Assembly: GCA_905182535.1 (NCBI GenBank)
Contig: CAJJBZ010000009.1
Location: 1 to 57,310, forward strand
Reading direction: 5' to 3'
DNA from: an uncultured Planktomarina sp.
GTDB taxonomy: Bacteria > Pseudomonadota > Alphaproteobacteria > Rhodobacterales > Rhodobacteraceae
DNA: 57,310 nucleotides
Shown here: positions 49,595 through 57,310 of the stretch, piece by piece
Numbering within the stretch: the first letter of the stretch is position 1
Layout: every line of letters starts with the position of its first letter
Made by a program: the position numbers and the translations under genes
Notes under the pieces: generated by a model
What the model saw: only the letters and a program-made list of their open reading frames with translations
The model's database searches: none
Told to the model about the DNA's origin: nothing

Positions 49595-49795
49595 TCAGCT
49601 CTTTCCAAAAAAAACGGCAGCTAGGATTAGCAGCACTGCAACAAATTGAGCGGCGATCCGGTAGCGCATTAGCCGATTTGAATGTTTGCGCGCAAATTCG
49701 CCGCCTTTGGCAAAACTGCCGATGCCTAGGGCCAAAATTGCAAGCACCACTATGCAAGCTATACTGGCGACGATGAAAAGTGGATCTTTATCCAT
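49595..49795 (-). CDS. small two-helix membrane protein
   Basis: 66-residue protein, ATG 49795: MDKDPLFIVASIACIVVLAI, a first helix, then GSFAKGGEFARKHSNRLMRY and a second helix RIAAQFVAVLLILAAVFFGK. It resembles the HIG1-like or twin-transmembrane proteins that lie upstream of the adenosyltransferase gene in related bacteria. It ends two bases before the pduO start codon, so the two are likely coupled. Function unknown. Confidence 0.78.
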   Translation of the reverse strand: MDKDPLFIVASIACIVVLAILALGIGSFAKGGEFARKHSNRLMRYRIAAQFVAVLLILAAVFFGKS

Positions 49796-49862
49796 TGTTG
49801 TGCTCCTGAACGCTGCCTTATCATGTAGGCGACATCGCTTAAAAGGCCAATCCCATGCGACA

Positions 49863-50693
49863 TTACATCCGTGCAATTACCCAATCCATTGCGCGCGTGG
49901 ATAAAATCCGGCGCAAGAACCCCATCACATGGGTAGGGGTGGTGATGTAGTAACGCGGTTTTGGGTCTGGACTTTCCAAGGCTCTTATGACTTTGGCTGT
50001 GACGGCAGAGGCTGGCAGTTCAAATGCATCTGGACGAAGTTTAGGTTTGTATAGGCGTTTTATTAAGCCTAATTCATATTGAGCCCTGCGGGGAGACTTT
50101 TTCCAATCAACCCACTTTTCGAAGTGTGGAATTGAATTTTCCCGAATTTTTGTCCCGATTGGACCTGGCTCGATCAGAATGATTTTTATATTGGTGTCTC
50201 GCATTTCAATGCGCAGTGTATCGGTAAGGGCTTCAATAGCGAATTTGGTTGAACAGTAAGCTCCACGCCAAGGTAGTACGACAAGTCCCAAGACGGATGA
50301 GCAATTCAGAACTCGACCATGCCCCTGTGCCCGCATGATCGGCAATACTTGGCGCACAACCTCATGATAACCAAAAACATTGGTCTCATAAATTGACCGT
50401 AGTGCATCAGTTGGGAGATCCTCCAGGGCGCCGGGCACTGCAAAAGCTCCATTGTTAAAAACGGCATCCAGAGTGCCTGCGGTCTTATGGGTTATGTATG
50501 CAAGAGCTTCAGTAATTGATTGTGCATCGGCATGATCTAGCCTCGGTGACTCTAGGCCCAAACCCTCAATGCGATCACAATCGTCTTGCTTGCGACAGCT
50601 GGCGAAAACCAACCACCCCATGGCGTGTAGAGTTTTGGCGCAATCCAGTCCGATGCCGGACGAACAGCCGGTGATTAGTATCGATTTTTGCAT
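49863..50693 (-). CDS. short-chain dehydrogenase/reductase
   Basis: 276-residue SDR. The NAD(P) site is SILITGCSSGIGLDCAKTLH (TGxxxGIG); NNGAF is the structural motif; the catalytic Ser lies in VLNCSSVLGLVVLPWRGAYC and the Tyr/Lys in YCSTKF. The extended C-terminus with FELPASAVTAKVIRALESPD and a hydrophobic end is like retinol dehydrogenase-type SDRs. Substrate unknown. First gene of the SDR-small membrane protein-adenosyltransferase run. Confidence 0.9.
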   Translation of the reverse strand: MQKSILITGCSSGIGLDCAKTLHAMGWLVFASCRKQDDCDRIEGLGLESPRLDHADAQSITEALAYITHKTAGTLDAVFNNGAFAVPGALEDLPTDALRSIYETNVFGYHEVVRQVLPIMRAQGHGRVLNCSSVLGLVVLPWRGAYCSTKFAIEALTDTLRIEMRDTNIKIILIEPGPIGTKIRENSIPHFEKWVDWKKSPRRAQYELGLIKRLYKPKLRPDAFELPASAVTAKVIRALESPDPKPRYYITTPTHVMGFLRRILSTRAMDWVIARM

Positions 50694-51054
50694 TTTGGCC
50701 CTCGTGATTCTAGGCCAAGTTTGCAGTCTTCAAGTAAGTGCGGTCAACAGCCGTTCGGTTATCTAATACGTTTTTCCGGGTGTCTGTAATAAATTAAAAT
50801 TAAAAATTCTGCAGAGTATATTCTCTTCGAGGCGGTAAGGTAGAAAATACAAAGCTGAGGTTTCCAAAATGGTAGGTGCTAAACTTAAAATTATACGCCT
50901 AACCATTAAGTTTATAGAATTTTCAATACATTATTGGAGCAGGGCTAGAAAAACTATGTAAGTCCATAATAATCTTGGAACTCATCTTGGTTTTATCCAA
51001 GAACCCACGCTGGTGGGGCTGGACCTACCAGATTTGCGCAGTTACACAAAATCT
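50694..51054. other. intergenic region upstream of parC, no gene seen
   Basis: About 360 AT-rich bases between the divergent SDR gene and parC. Both promoters should lie here. An open frame continues 14 codons upstream of the parC ATG but does not look coding. No RNA gene or repeat is evident. Confidence 0.5.
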
Positions 51055-53384
51055 ATGTCTGATCAGTTGAACGATACTAATACCTCTCCCAACGAAGTTA
51101 CAGAACCGCTGCGCCGTGCGATTGGTGAGCGTTATCTGACTTATGCGTTATCGACCATCATGCACCGCGCGTTGCCTGATGCCCGCGATGGGCTGAAACC
51201 TGTACATCGACGAATTTTATATGCGATGCGTGAGTTGAAACTTAACGCCAGTGGTGGATTTAGAAAATCGGCCAAAATCTCTGGCGATGTAATGGGCAAC
51301 TATCATCCACACGGTGATGCTGCGATCTATGACGCGATGGCTCGACTGGCGCAGGACTTCAACGTGCGTTATCCTTTGGTAGATGGCCAGGGAAATTTTG
51401 GCAATATTGATGGTGATAACCCTGCTGCAGCCCGGTATACAGAGGCTCGTATGACCATCATAGCCGAGGCCTTGCTTGATGGATTATCGGAAAATGCCGT
51501 TGATTTTAGGGAAAATTACGACGGTACGTTGACCGAACCTATCGTTTTGCCAGCCACCTTCCCAAACCTTTTGGCCAATGGCAGCAGCGGCATTGCTGTT
51601 GGTATGGCAACCAATATACCTCCTCATAACCTTACCGAAGTAATAAATGGCTGTCTTAAGCTGGTCGAAACCCAGATGTCACTATGGATGACCTTATCAT
51701 GAAATATGTGAAGGGCCCCGATTTTCCAACAGGCGGCATTATTATTGGAAAAGAAATTAGAGAACAGGCTTATCGTACTGGCCGCGGCTCGTTTCGCTTG
51801 CGCTGCAAATGGGAGATTGAGGATCTGGGGCGCGGGGCTGTGGCAAATCGTGGTTACAGAGATTCCCTATCAGGTGCAGAAGTCAAAACTGATTGAAAAG
51901 CTGGCTGAGGTTATTCAACTAAAAAAGTACCAATTCTAGGTGATGTACGGGACGAATCTGCAGAAGACTTGCGGGTTGTTTTGGAACCACGAAGCAAAAA
52001 TGTGGATCCTGAATTACTGATGGGTATGCTGTATCGCAGCAGTGATCTGGAGCTCCGGTTCAGCTTAAATATGAATGTTTTGATAGATGGCTTAACTCCA
52101 AAAGTATGCAGCATGAAAGAAGTATTACGTGCTTTCTTGGATCACCGCCAAGAGGTTCTTGTCCGCCGCTCTGCGCATCGTCTGTCAAAGATTGATCACC
52201 GATTGGAAGTGTTGGAGGGCTTTATCCTGGCCTTCCTTAATTTAGATCGTGTGATCGATATTATTCGTTATGACAATGAACCAAAAACTGCGCTGATGTT
52301 TGAAGAGTGGCTGCGTGATCATCCGCGGGCCATGGCAGAAAGTGATTATGTCGGTCCACTGACTTATCGTAAGGTTGAAGAAGGTCAAGAAGAGCTGAGC
52401 GACGTACAAGCCGAAGCCATTTTGAATATGCGTCTTCGAAGTCTACGGCGTTTGGAGGAAATGGAGCTACGCCGTGAGCGTGATGAGTTACAACAGGAAC
52501 GCGCCAATCTTGATGACTTGATCGCTGACAACGGCCTGCAATGGGCCAAAATTAGTGAGCAATTGAGGGCTACGCGCAAGGCGTTTGGCAAAGACTATGC
52601 CGGTGGTGCGCGCCGCACTACTTTTGCTATTGCGGGTGAAGTGGAAGAAGTGCCCTTAGAGGCGATGATTGAGCGTGAGCCGGTTACCGTCGTCTGTTCT
52701 AAAATGGGTTGGCTCCGCGCTATGTCTGGTCATTTGGCACTTGAAAAATCGTTGAAATACAAGGATGGCGACGAAGCAAGATTTGTTTTTCACGCCGAAA
52801 CTACTGATAAATTGATTGTATTCGGTAGTAATGGCCGTTTTTACACTCTGGTGGCTGACAACCTGCCGGGTGGACGTGGTATGGGCGAACCTCTTCGTCT
52901 TATGGTGGATCTGCCCAATGATGTCGAGATCGTTGATTTTTTCATCCATGACCCAGCTGTTAAACGTCTGGTAGCCTCAACGGCAGGAGATGGTTTTATT
53001 GTAGCCGAATCTGAAATTGTGGCGCAAACGCGCAGTGGTCGGCAGGTTTTGAATGTGAAGGGAGATGTGAAAGCTCTGCTGGCGCATCCTGTGACTGGTG
53101 ACCATGTGGCCTGCGTTGGCGAGAACCGCAAAGTTTTGGTATTTGCCCTTGATGAACTGCCCGAAATGGGCCGTGGCAAAGGTGTTCGGTTGCAAAAATA
53201 CAAGGATGGTGGTCTCTCAGATTCCACCACCTTCCTTGAAGAGGGGCTGTCTTGGAAAGACCCCGCTGGACGCAGACGCACTGTTGAACAAGCTGAGCTT
53301 TCGGAATGGACTGGAAAACGCGCTGGCGCAGGCCGCATGGCACCCCGCGGTTTCCCACGAGACAATCGTTTCTCAAAGTGGTGA
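51055..53384 (+). CDS. parC: DNA topoisomerase IV subunit A (three frame breaks at 51.69-51.94 kb)
   Basis: ATP-dependent type II topoisomerase subunit that separates linked daughter chromosomes. ATG 51055; [20 protein letters not shown] is the family start, with the quinolone-region residues [20 protein letters not shown] and the catalytic Tyr in [11 protein letters not shown]. Breaks occur near 51690, 51820-51840 and 51935: pieces in other frames read [40 protein letters not shown] and [20 protein letters not shown], which join to a normal protein. The C-terminal beta-pinwheel is intact to FSKW. It is essential, so clustered errors are likely. ParC rather than GyrA is inferred from the opening and the lack of a GyrA box; check the partner gene. 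Confidence 0.9.
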
Positions 53385-53639
53385 TGACAAGCCACTAGGT
53401 TAGATTAACGCATAATATTTTTGTGTTAGATTTGGTTTCGAATTTTCTGCGTCCAAAATTTTCACTTTGTCTGTTGGCGCAGCAAGCGATGGGCTTGGTA
53501 GATTCTCCAAATTAAAATTCAATGGCATCAGATTTCAGGACTGTCGCACAATGGCCTTGATTTTTACGTAAAGGTCCACTAGGGCGCTGCCATATTGTAA
53601 TCCTGGGCCACCGGCCCTTTTCACACAAGGTTGCCTCCC

Positions 53640-54815
53640 ATGGCCAAAGCAAAGTTTGAACGTTTAAAACCACACGTAAATATCGGCACGATTGGTCATG
53701 TTGACCACGGCAAGACAACCTTGACGGCTGCGATCACGAAGCAATTTGGAGACTTTCAGGATTATGCGTCGATTGACTCGGCACCTGAAGAGCGTGCACG
53801 TGGTATTACTATTTCCACCGCTCACGTTGAGTATGAAACTGAAGCGCGCCATTACGCGCACGTTGATTGCCCAGGCCACGCTGACTACGTGAAGAATATG
53901 ATCACTGGTGCGGCACAAATGGATGGTGCGATCTTGGTTGTGAATGCGGCTGATGGCCCAATGCCACAGACTCGTGAGCACATTTTGTTGGGTCGCCAAG
54001 TTGGTATTCCTTACATGGTTGTTTACATGAATAAAGTTGACCAAGTTGACGACGATGAGTTGTTGGAATTGGTTGAAATGGAAATTCGTGAATTGTTGTC
54101 CAAATACGAATACCCTGGCGATGACATTCCAATTATCCCAGGCTCTGCCTTGGCTGCTTTGGAAGATCGTGATGCTGCAATTGGTTCAGAATCCATCTCA
54201 AAGTTGATGGCTGCTGTTGACGAATACATCCCAACACCAGCTCGGGCTGTTGACCAACCTTTCTTACTGCCAATCGAGGATGTATTCTCGATCTCAGGTC
54301 GTGGAACAGTTGTAACTGGCCGTATTGAACGTGGTGTGATCAATGTGGGTGAAGAGATTGAAATCGTGGGTATCCGCGATACAACGAAATCTGTTTGTAC
54401 TGGCGTTGAAATGTTCCGCAAATTGTTGGACCGTGGGGAGGCTGGCGACAATGTTGGCGTTCTGTTGCGCGGTATCGACCGTGCTGGTGTTGAGCGCGGC
54501 CAAATCCTTTGCAAGCCAGGTTCTGTTAAGCCACACACTAAATTTGAAGCAGAAGCATATATTCTGACCAAAGATGAGGGTGGTCGTCATACACCATTCT
54601 TCGCCAATTACCGTCCACAGTTTTACTTCCGGACTACAGACGTAACAGGCACAGTTGTTCTCCCAGAGGGTACAGAAATGGTCATGCCTGGTGATAACTT
54701 GAAGTTCAACGTTGAGCTGATCGCCCCTATTGCCATGGAACTGGGCTTGCGCTTTGCTATCCGCGAAGGCGGCCGTACGGTTGGCGCTGGTGTTGTTTCT
54801 AAAATCCACGAGTAA
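53640..54815 (+). CDS. tuf: translation elongation factor Tu
   Basis: GTPase delivering aminoacyl-tRNA to the ribosome. ATG 53640 gives [21 protein letters not shown]-loop [18 protein letters not shown], and [11 protein letters not shown] are the G motifs. Domains 2 and 3 are complete, ending [13 protein letters not shown]. 391 residues, normal. The frame is open three codons upstream, but ATG 53640 with a GGTTGCC leader region matches homologues. The terminator at 54862 follows 46 bases after the stop. The gene is followed by a racemase on the other strand and a tRNA-Trp, where secE usually sits. Confidence 0.97.
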   Translation: MAKAKFERLKPHVNIGTIGHVDHGKTTLTAAITKQFGDFQDYASIDSAPEERARGITISTAHVEYETEARHYAHVDCPGHADYVKNMITGAAQMDGAILVVNAADGPMPQTREHILLGRQVGIPYMVVYMNKVDQVDDDELLELVEMEIRELLSKYEYPGDDIPIIPGSALAALEDRDAAIGSESISKLMAAVDEYIPTPARAVDQPFLLPIEDVFSISGRGTVVTGRIERGVINVGEEIEIVGIRDTTKSVCTGVEMFRKLLDRGEAGDNVGVLLRGIDRAGVERGQILCKPGSVKPHTKFEAEAYILTKDEGGRHTPFFANYRPQFYFRTTDVTGTVVLPEGTEMVMPGDNLKFNVELIAPIAMELGLRFAIREGGRTVGAGVVSKIHE

Positions 54816-54861
54816 TTATTAACGCAGGCCTCTAACTTGAGGCTCAAACTTATGAAAAAAG

Positions 54862-54879
54862 GGCGGCCATTAGGCCGCC
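54862..54879. terminator. bidirectional terminator between tuf and the racemase-family gene
   Basis: GGCGGCC and GGCCGCC form a seven-base GC-rich stem with the four-base loop ATTA. It is preceded by AAAAAAG and followed by TTTGTT, so it can end tuf on the plus strand and, read in reverse, the minus-strand gene. Confidence 0.8.
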
Positions 54880-54883
54880 TTTG

Positions 54884-55915
54884 TTATAACATCGCTGGCC
54901 AGGTATCAGAGATGCGATACCCTTGAGGCCAGGGATCAGTTGGATCGATAGTATGCTGGTGGGTCCCAGTGATCCATCCTTGTCCTGATATCGCAGGCCG
55001 AATCGCATCATGTTCGCCCACCGCAATGCAGCCTAAAATTTGACCTTCAAAGCAGGACCCAATGATAGAGCGGCCAATCAGCTTATCCTTCACCTGCATT
55101 TGACCCTTAGCATGTAAAACGGCCATACGGGCTGACAGGCCTGTGCCGCAGGGGGAGCGATCAATTTTACCGGGTTGAATCACGACAGCATTACGTCCTG
55201 CCAAGCGCTTGCCTTCTCGGTACAATGGGCCTGCAATCTGGCAGAACGAGATATGTTTCCAATCGGGTTGTGTCGGATGGTGAAACCCTAACTGGTCGTT
55301 GGCGGCTTTAGTAATGCGTCGACCTATTTCAACTATCTGATGGGCCTCTTGCGGCAGAATATCAAACCCAAGGCCTACGGCATCCACAATTACAAAACTA
55401 TCACCACCAAAAGCGGTATCGACGCGGATATCACCTAGACCGGGGACGTTTAGGGTTACGTCAAGTTGGGCGGCAAAGCTTGGTAGGTTTTCTATCGTAA
55501 CTTTGGTGACCTTGCCTGCTACACATTGGGCTTGAACTGAGACCAAGCCGCCTGGGGCTTGGAGCGTAAGATGGGTGATTGGCTCTTGCATTGGTAAGAT
55601 GCCTGTTTCCAGCAATACGGTTGCGACGCAGATGGAGTTAGAGCCAGACATCGGGGGGGTGTCTTCAGGCTCCATAATGATCCAAGCCGCATCGGCCATA
55701 GGATCTGTAGGCGGCACCAATAAATTCACATGGCGAAACACGCCCCCCCTTGGTTCATTCAGCATGAAGTTGCGCAAAGCCCCATTCTTAGCAATCCAGC
55801 TGCGCTGCTGCCAAAGTGTTTTACCGGGTGGCACCGGTACGCCTGCGGTGATCACATCACCAACTTCACCTTCAGCATGGCAACTGACAGTGTGGATCGT
55901 TGTATTATATTGCAA
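54884..55915 (-). CDS. proline racemase superfamily, probably trans-3-hydroxy-L-proline dehydratase
   Basis: 343-residue PLP-independent enzyme. The start is a TTG at 55915 ([20 protein letters not shown]) with a GGAGGA ribosome site six bases before; the frame opens 12 codons earlier but that region includes the ribosome site. Proline racemase and 4-hydroxyproline epimerase use two active-site Cys. Here the first position reads [20 protein letters not shown], with Ser in place of Cys, while the second, [20 protein letters not shown], keeps Cys. The Ser/Cys or Thr/Cys pair is known for trans-3-hydroxyproline dehydratases, so this is the preferred call; an epimerase remains possible. Confidence 0.85.
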   Translation of the reverse strand: MQYNTTIHTVSCHAEGEVGDVITAGVPVPPGKTLWQQRSWIAKNGALRNFMLNEPRGGVFRHVNLLVPPTDPMADAAWIIMEPEDTPPMSGSNSICVATVLLETGILPMQEPITHLTLQAPGGLVSVQAQCVAGKVTKVTIENLPSFAAQLDVTLNVPGLGDIRVDTAFGGDSFVIVDAVGLGFDILPQEAHQIVEIGRRITKAANDQLGFHHPTQPDWKHISFCQIAGPLYREGKRLAGRNAVVIQPGKIDRSPCGTGLSARMAVLHAKGQMQVKDKLIGRSIIGSCFEGQILGCIAVGEHDAIRPAISGQGWITGTHQHTIDPTDPWPQGYRISDTWPAML

Positions 55916-56051
55916 CCCAAATCCTCCATTATTTTGGTATTTTTGCTGCAATCAGGATGTACAGCAAGTGGAAAATTTTGGTTCAAGGCCAGTTCGCGCT
56001 ATCCTGCTCTTGCATTGGGATGCGATTCTGCTTAATCAAACTTTCAGTTGC

Positions 56052-56127
56052 AGGGGTTTAGCTCAGTTGGTAGAGCATCGGTCTCCAAAACCGAGGGTCA
56101 AGAGTTCGAGTCTCTTAGCCCCTGCCA
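56052..56127 (+). tRNA. tRNA-Trp (anticodon CCA)
   Basis: 76-base cloverleaf. The acceptor AGGGGTT pairs with AGCCCCT; the D-arm contains AGCTCAGTTGGTAGAGC; the anticodon loop reads CTCCAAA, with CCA in the middle; the T-arm contains GTTCGAGTC; and CCA is encoded at the end (GCCA). Downstream there is a 338-base gap, not the secE gene that follows it in relatives. Confidence 0.97.
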
Positions 56128-56465
56128 GATTTCCAACATTTATAAACCCGTAGCGCGTGTCCAAGAAGCTTGGTTGTTCACCTCAAAATATATCTGCTGG
56201 ATCGAATGAAGTATCATAAGGCCTCATCGCAACAGGGATATATTGTCGGCCATAAGATAGGTGTTTAACTTAGTTTAGTGTTCCAGTTTAAGTCCGTTTC
56301 GGCCTTTGGGACACTAAAGCTTTTATAATCGAAAATCTATTTGAACAACCTTGCCTAAGAGCGGGGGAGCCTTTTTGAGGTTAGCACGGGCTTTCTCTAG
56401 CGCCGAGTATAGTGGCCGCCTATCGGCGGCCACTGTGTTATTTTTCAAGTAAAATAATTTGGAGA
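56128..56465. other. intergenic region after tRNA-Trp
   Basis: 338 bases without a gene. The end of the region holds a strong hairpin (56411-56434), described separately. The rest is AT-rich with no further RNA gene. A secE gene would be expected after this tRNA in many relatives, but none is seen here before the M20 gene on the opposite strand. Confidence 0.5.
56411..56434. terminator. strong hairpin, likely terminator
   Basis: AGTGGCCGCC and GGCGGCCACT are perfect complements (ten-base stem, loop TATC). On the plus strand it is followed by GTGTTATTTTT, a T-rich tract ending the tRNA-Trp transcript. On the minus strand it lies 32 bases after the amidohydrolase stop but has no T-tract. Confidence 0.72.
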
Positions 56466-57310
56466 TTACTGTACCGTCCCCAACCTACTTTCGGCCATTT
56501 CCACCCACCATGAACAACCAGCGGGAATCGCCTCATCATCGAAGTTATACTCAGGATGATGAACCGTCGCGCCACCACCATTGCCCAACATGATGTAGGC
56601 ACCGGGACGTTCTTCGAGCATATAAGAGAAATCTTCTCCGCCCATGACAAGAGGCGCAAAATCACAATCGCCTGACACAGATCTAGCCGCCTGGGCCGCA
56701 AATTCAGTTTCGGCTTCATGGTTCACTGTTGGTGGGTAACCTGGAATGTAGTCTACATGTGCTGTGCCACCAAATACCTTGGCGGTATGTTCTGAAATTT
56801 CATGAATACGCTTTTTACCAAGATCCCGCATTTCTTGCACTAAGGTACGAATCGTACCGCGTAGCGTGACGGTTTGCGGGATGACATTGAAGGCTTTAGA
56901 AGAGCTTTCTATGGACGTGACAGACACCACAATTTGCTCTACTGGATCGGCATTGCGTGAAACGATTGATTGAATGGCGGTGACCATTTGTGCTGCCATG
57001 ACGATAGTATCAACCGTTTCATTCGGTTTAGCGGCATGACCTCCCTTGCCCTCCACTTCAATCTCAAACGTGTCTGTAGCTGCAAAGAATGGGCCAGGTC
57101 GAATCGCAAAGCTGCCAAGTGATCTGCCGGGCCAGTTGTGCATGCCATACACTTCATCGATACCAAACCGTTCCATCATACCATCTTTGCACATTTCTAG
57201 ACCTCCGCCGCCGCCCTCTTCAGCAGGTTGGAAAATCAGTGCTACGGTGCCGTTGAAATTGCGAGTTTCTGTAAGATATTTTGCAGCACCTAGCAGCATG
57301 GCAGTATGTC
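56466..57310 (-). CDS. M20 family amidohydrolase, 5' end beyond the window
   Basis: Zinc peptidase-like hydrolase of the hippurate/N-acyl-amino-acid amidohydrolase type, cut by the right edge. Visible: GTVALIFQPAEEGGGGGLEM with the catalytic Glu pair, VYGMHNWPGRSLGSFAIRPG with a metal His, the dimerisation domain beginning FEIEVEGKGGHAAKPNETVD, and the final metal His in GGATVHHPEYNFDDEAIPAG. About 280 of some 390 residues are present. Substrate unknown; it could follow the racemase-family gene in amino-acid catabolism, but they are separated by the tRNA. Confidence 0.9.
   Translation of the reverse strand, partial: HTAMLLGAAKYLTETRNFNGTVALIFQPAEEGGGGGLEMCKDGMMERFGIDEVYGMHNWPGRSLGSFAIRPGPFFAATDTFEIEVEGKGGHAAKPNETVDTIVMAAQMVTAIQSIVSRNADPVEQIVVSVTSIESSSKAFNVIPQTVTLRGTIRTLVQEMRDLGKKRIHEISEHTAKVFGGTAHVDYIPGYPPTVNHEAETEFAAQAARSVSGDCDFAPLVMGGEDFSYMLEERPGAYIMLGNGGGATVHHPEYNFDDEAIPAGCSWWVEMAESRLGTVQ

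Overview
The window reads as chromosome of an alphaproteobacterium of the Rhodobacterales (marine Roseobacter type). This rests on gene content and order: a pdxJ-acpS-lepB-rnc-era-recO block, a def-def-fmt run, an etfB/etfA pair next to a PduO-type adenosyltransferase, small proteins such as DUF1636 and DUF1491, and EF-Tu and Smc sequences of rhodobacteral type. The genus is inference; a Planktomarina-like lineage would fit but cannot be proven here.

Layout. (1) 1-1000: decayed cobalt transporter genes cbtB/cbtA behind an apparently intact cobalamin riboswitch, all on the minus strand. (2) 1.3-8.2 kb: smc, a lytic transglycosylase, and the minus-strand operon DUF1636-cobC-cobD for the aminopropanol side of B12 assembly. 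(3) 8.3-10.9 kb: a decay zone with a receiver-domain pseudogene, a glutathionyl-hydroquinone reductase, an ArsR-type pseudogene and an internally deleted permease. (4) 11.1-17.6 kb: a tightly coupled corrin-ring operon cbiX-cobH-cobL-cobI-cbiG/cobJ-cobM. (5) 17.7-33.6 kb: housekeeping (PLP lyase, def/fmt, rnhA, ispH, folK, rpoZ, rel, pdxJ to recO). (6) 33.9-44.6 kb: a catabolic island with a six-gene minus-strand operon (MaoC, APH-like kinase, TetR, FadB-like bifunctional enzyme, two acyl-CoA dehydrogenases) facing a plus-strand operon (acyl-CoA dehydrogenase, Fe-alcohol dehydrogenase, thioesterase) across a perfect 20-bp palindrome. (7) 44.7-57.3 kb: katG, etfA/etfB, cobalamin adenosyltransferase, SDR, parC, tuf, a proline-racemase-family gene, tRNA-Trp and a partial M20 amidohydrolase.

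How it works together. Two operons and a distant adenosyltransferase cover much of B12 synthesis: ring methylations and rearrangement, nucleotide-loop aminopropanol phosphate, and cobalt adenosylation. The island looks like an acyl-CoA degradation module whose electrons would leave through the EtfAB encoded nearby. Its kinase plus acyl-CoA dehydrogenase pairing recalls LvaA/LvaC and ACAD10/11, which remove a 4-hydroxyl group from acyl-CoAs.

Caution. At least 14 otherwise sound genes, several of them essential (smc, parC, rpoZ, ispH, pdxJ), carry a single-base frame break. This looks like consensus sequence error rather than biology. Genes with in-frame nonsense codons (the receiver and ArsR pseudogenes, cbtA) are more likely truly dead. 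I found no CRISPR array, prophage or insertion sequence, and no clearly novel system; the most promising lead is the kinase/ACAD island and its operator.
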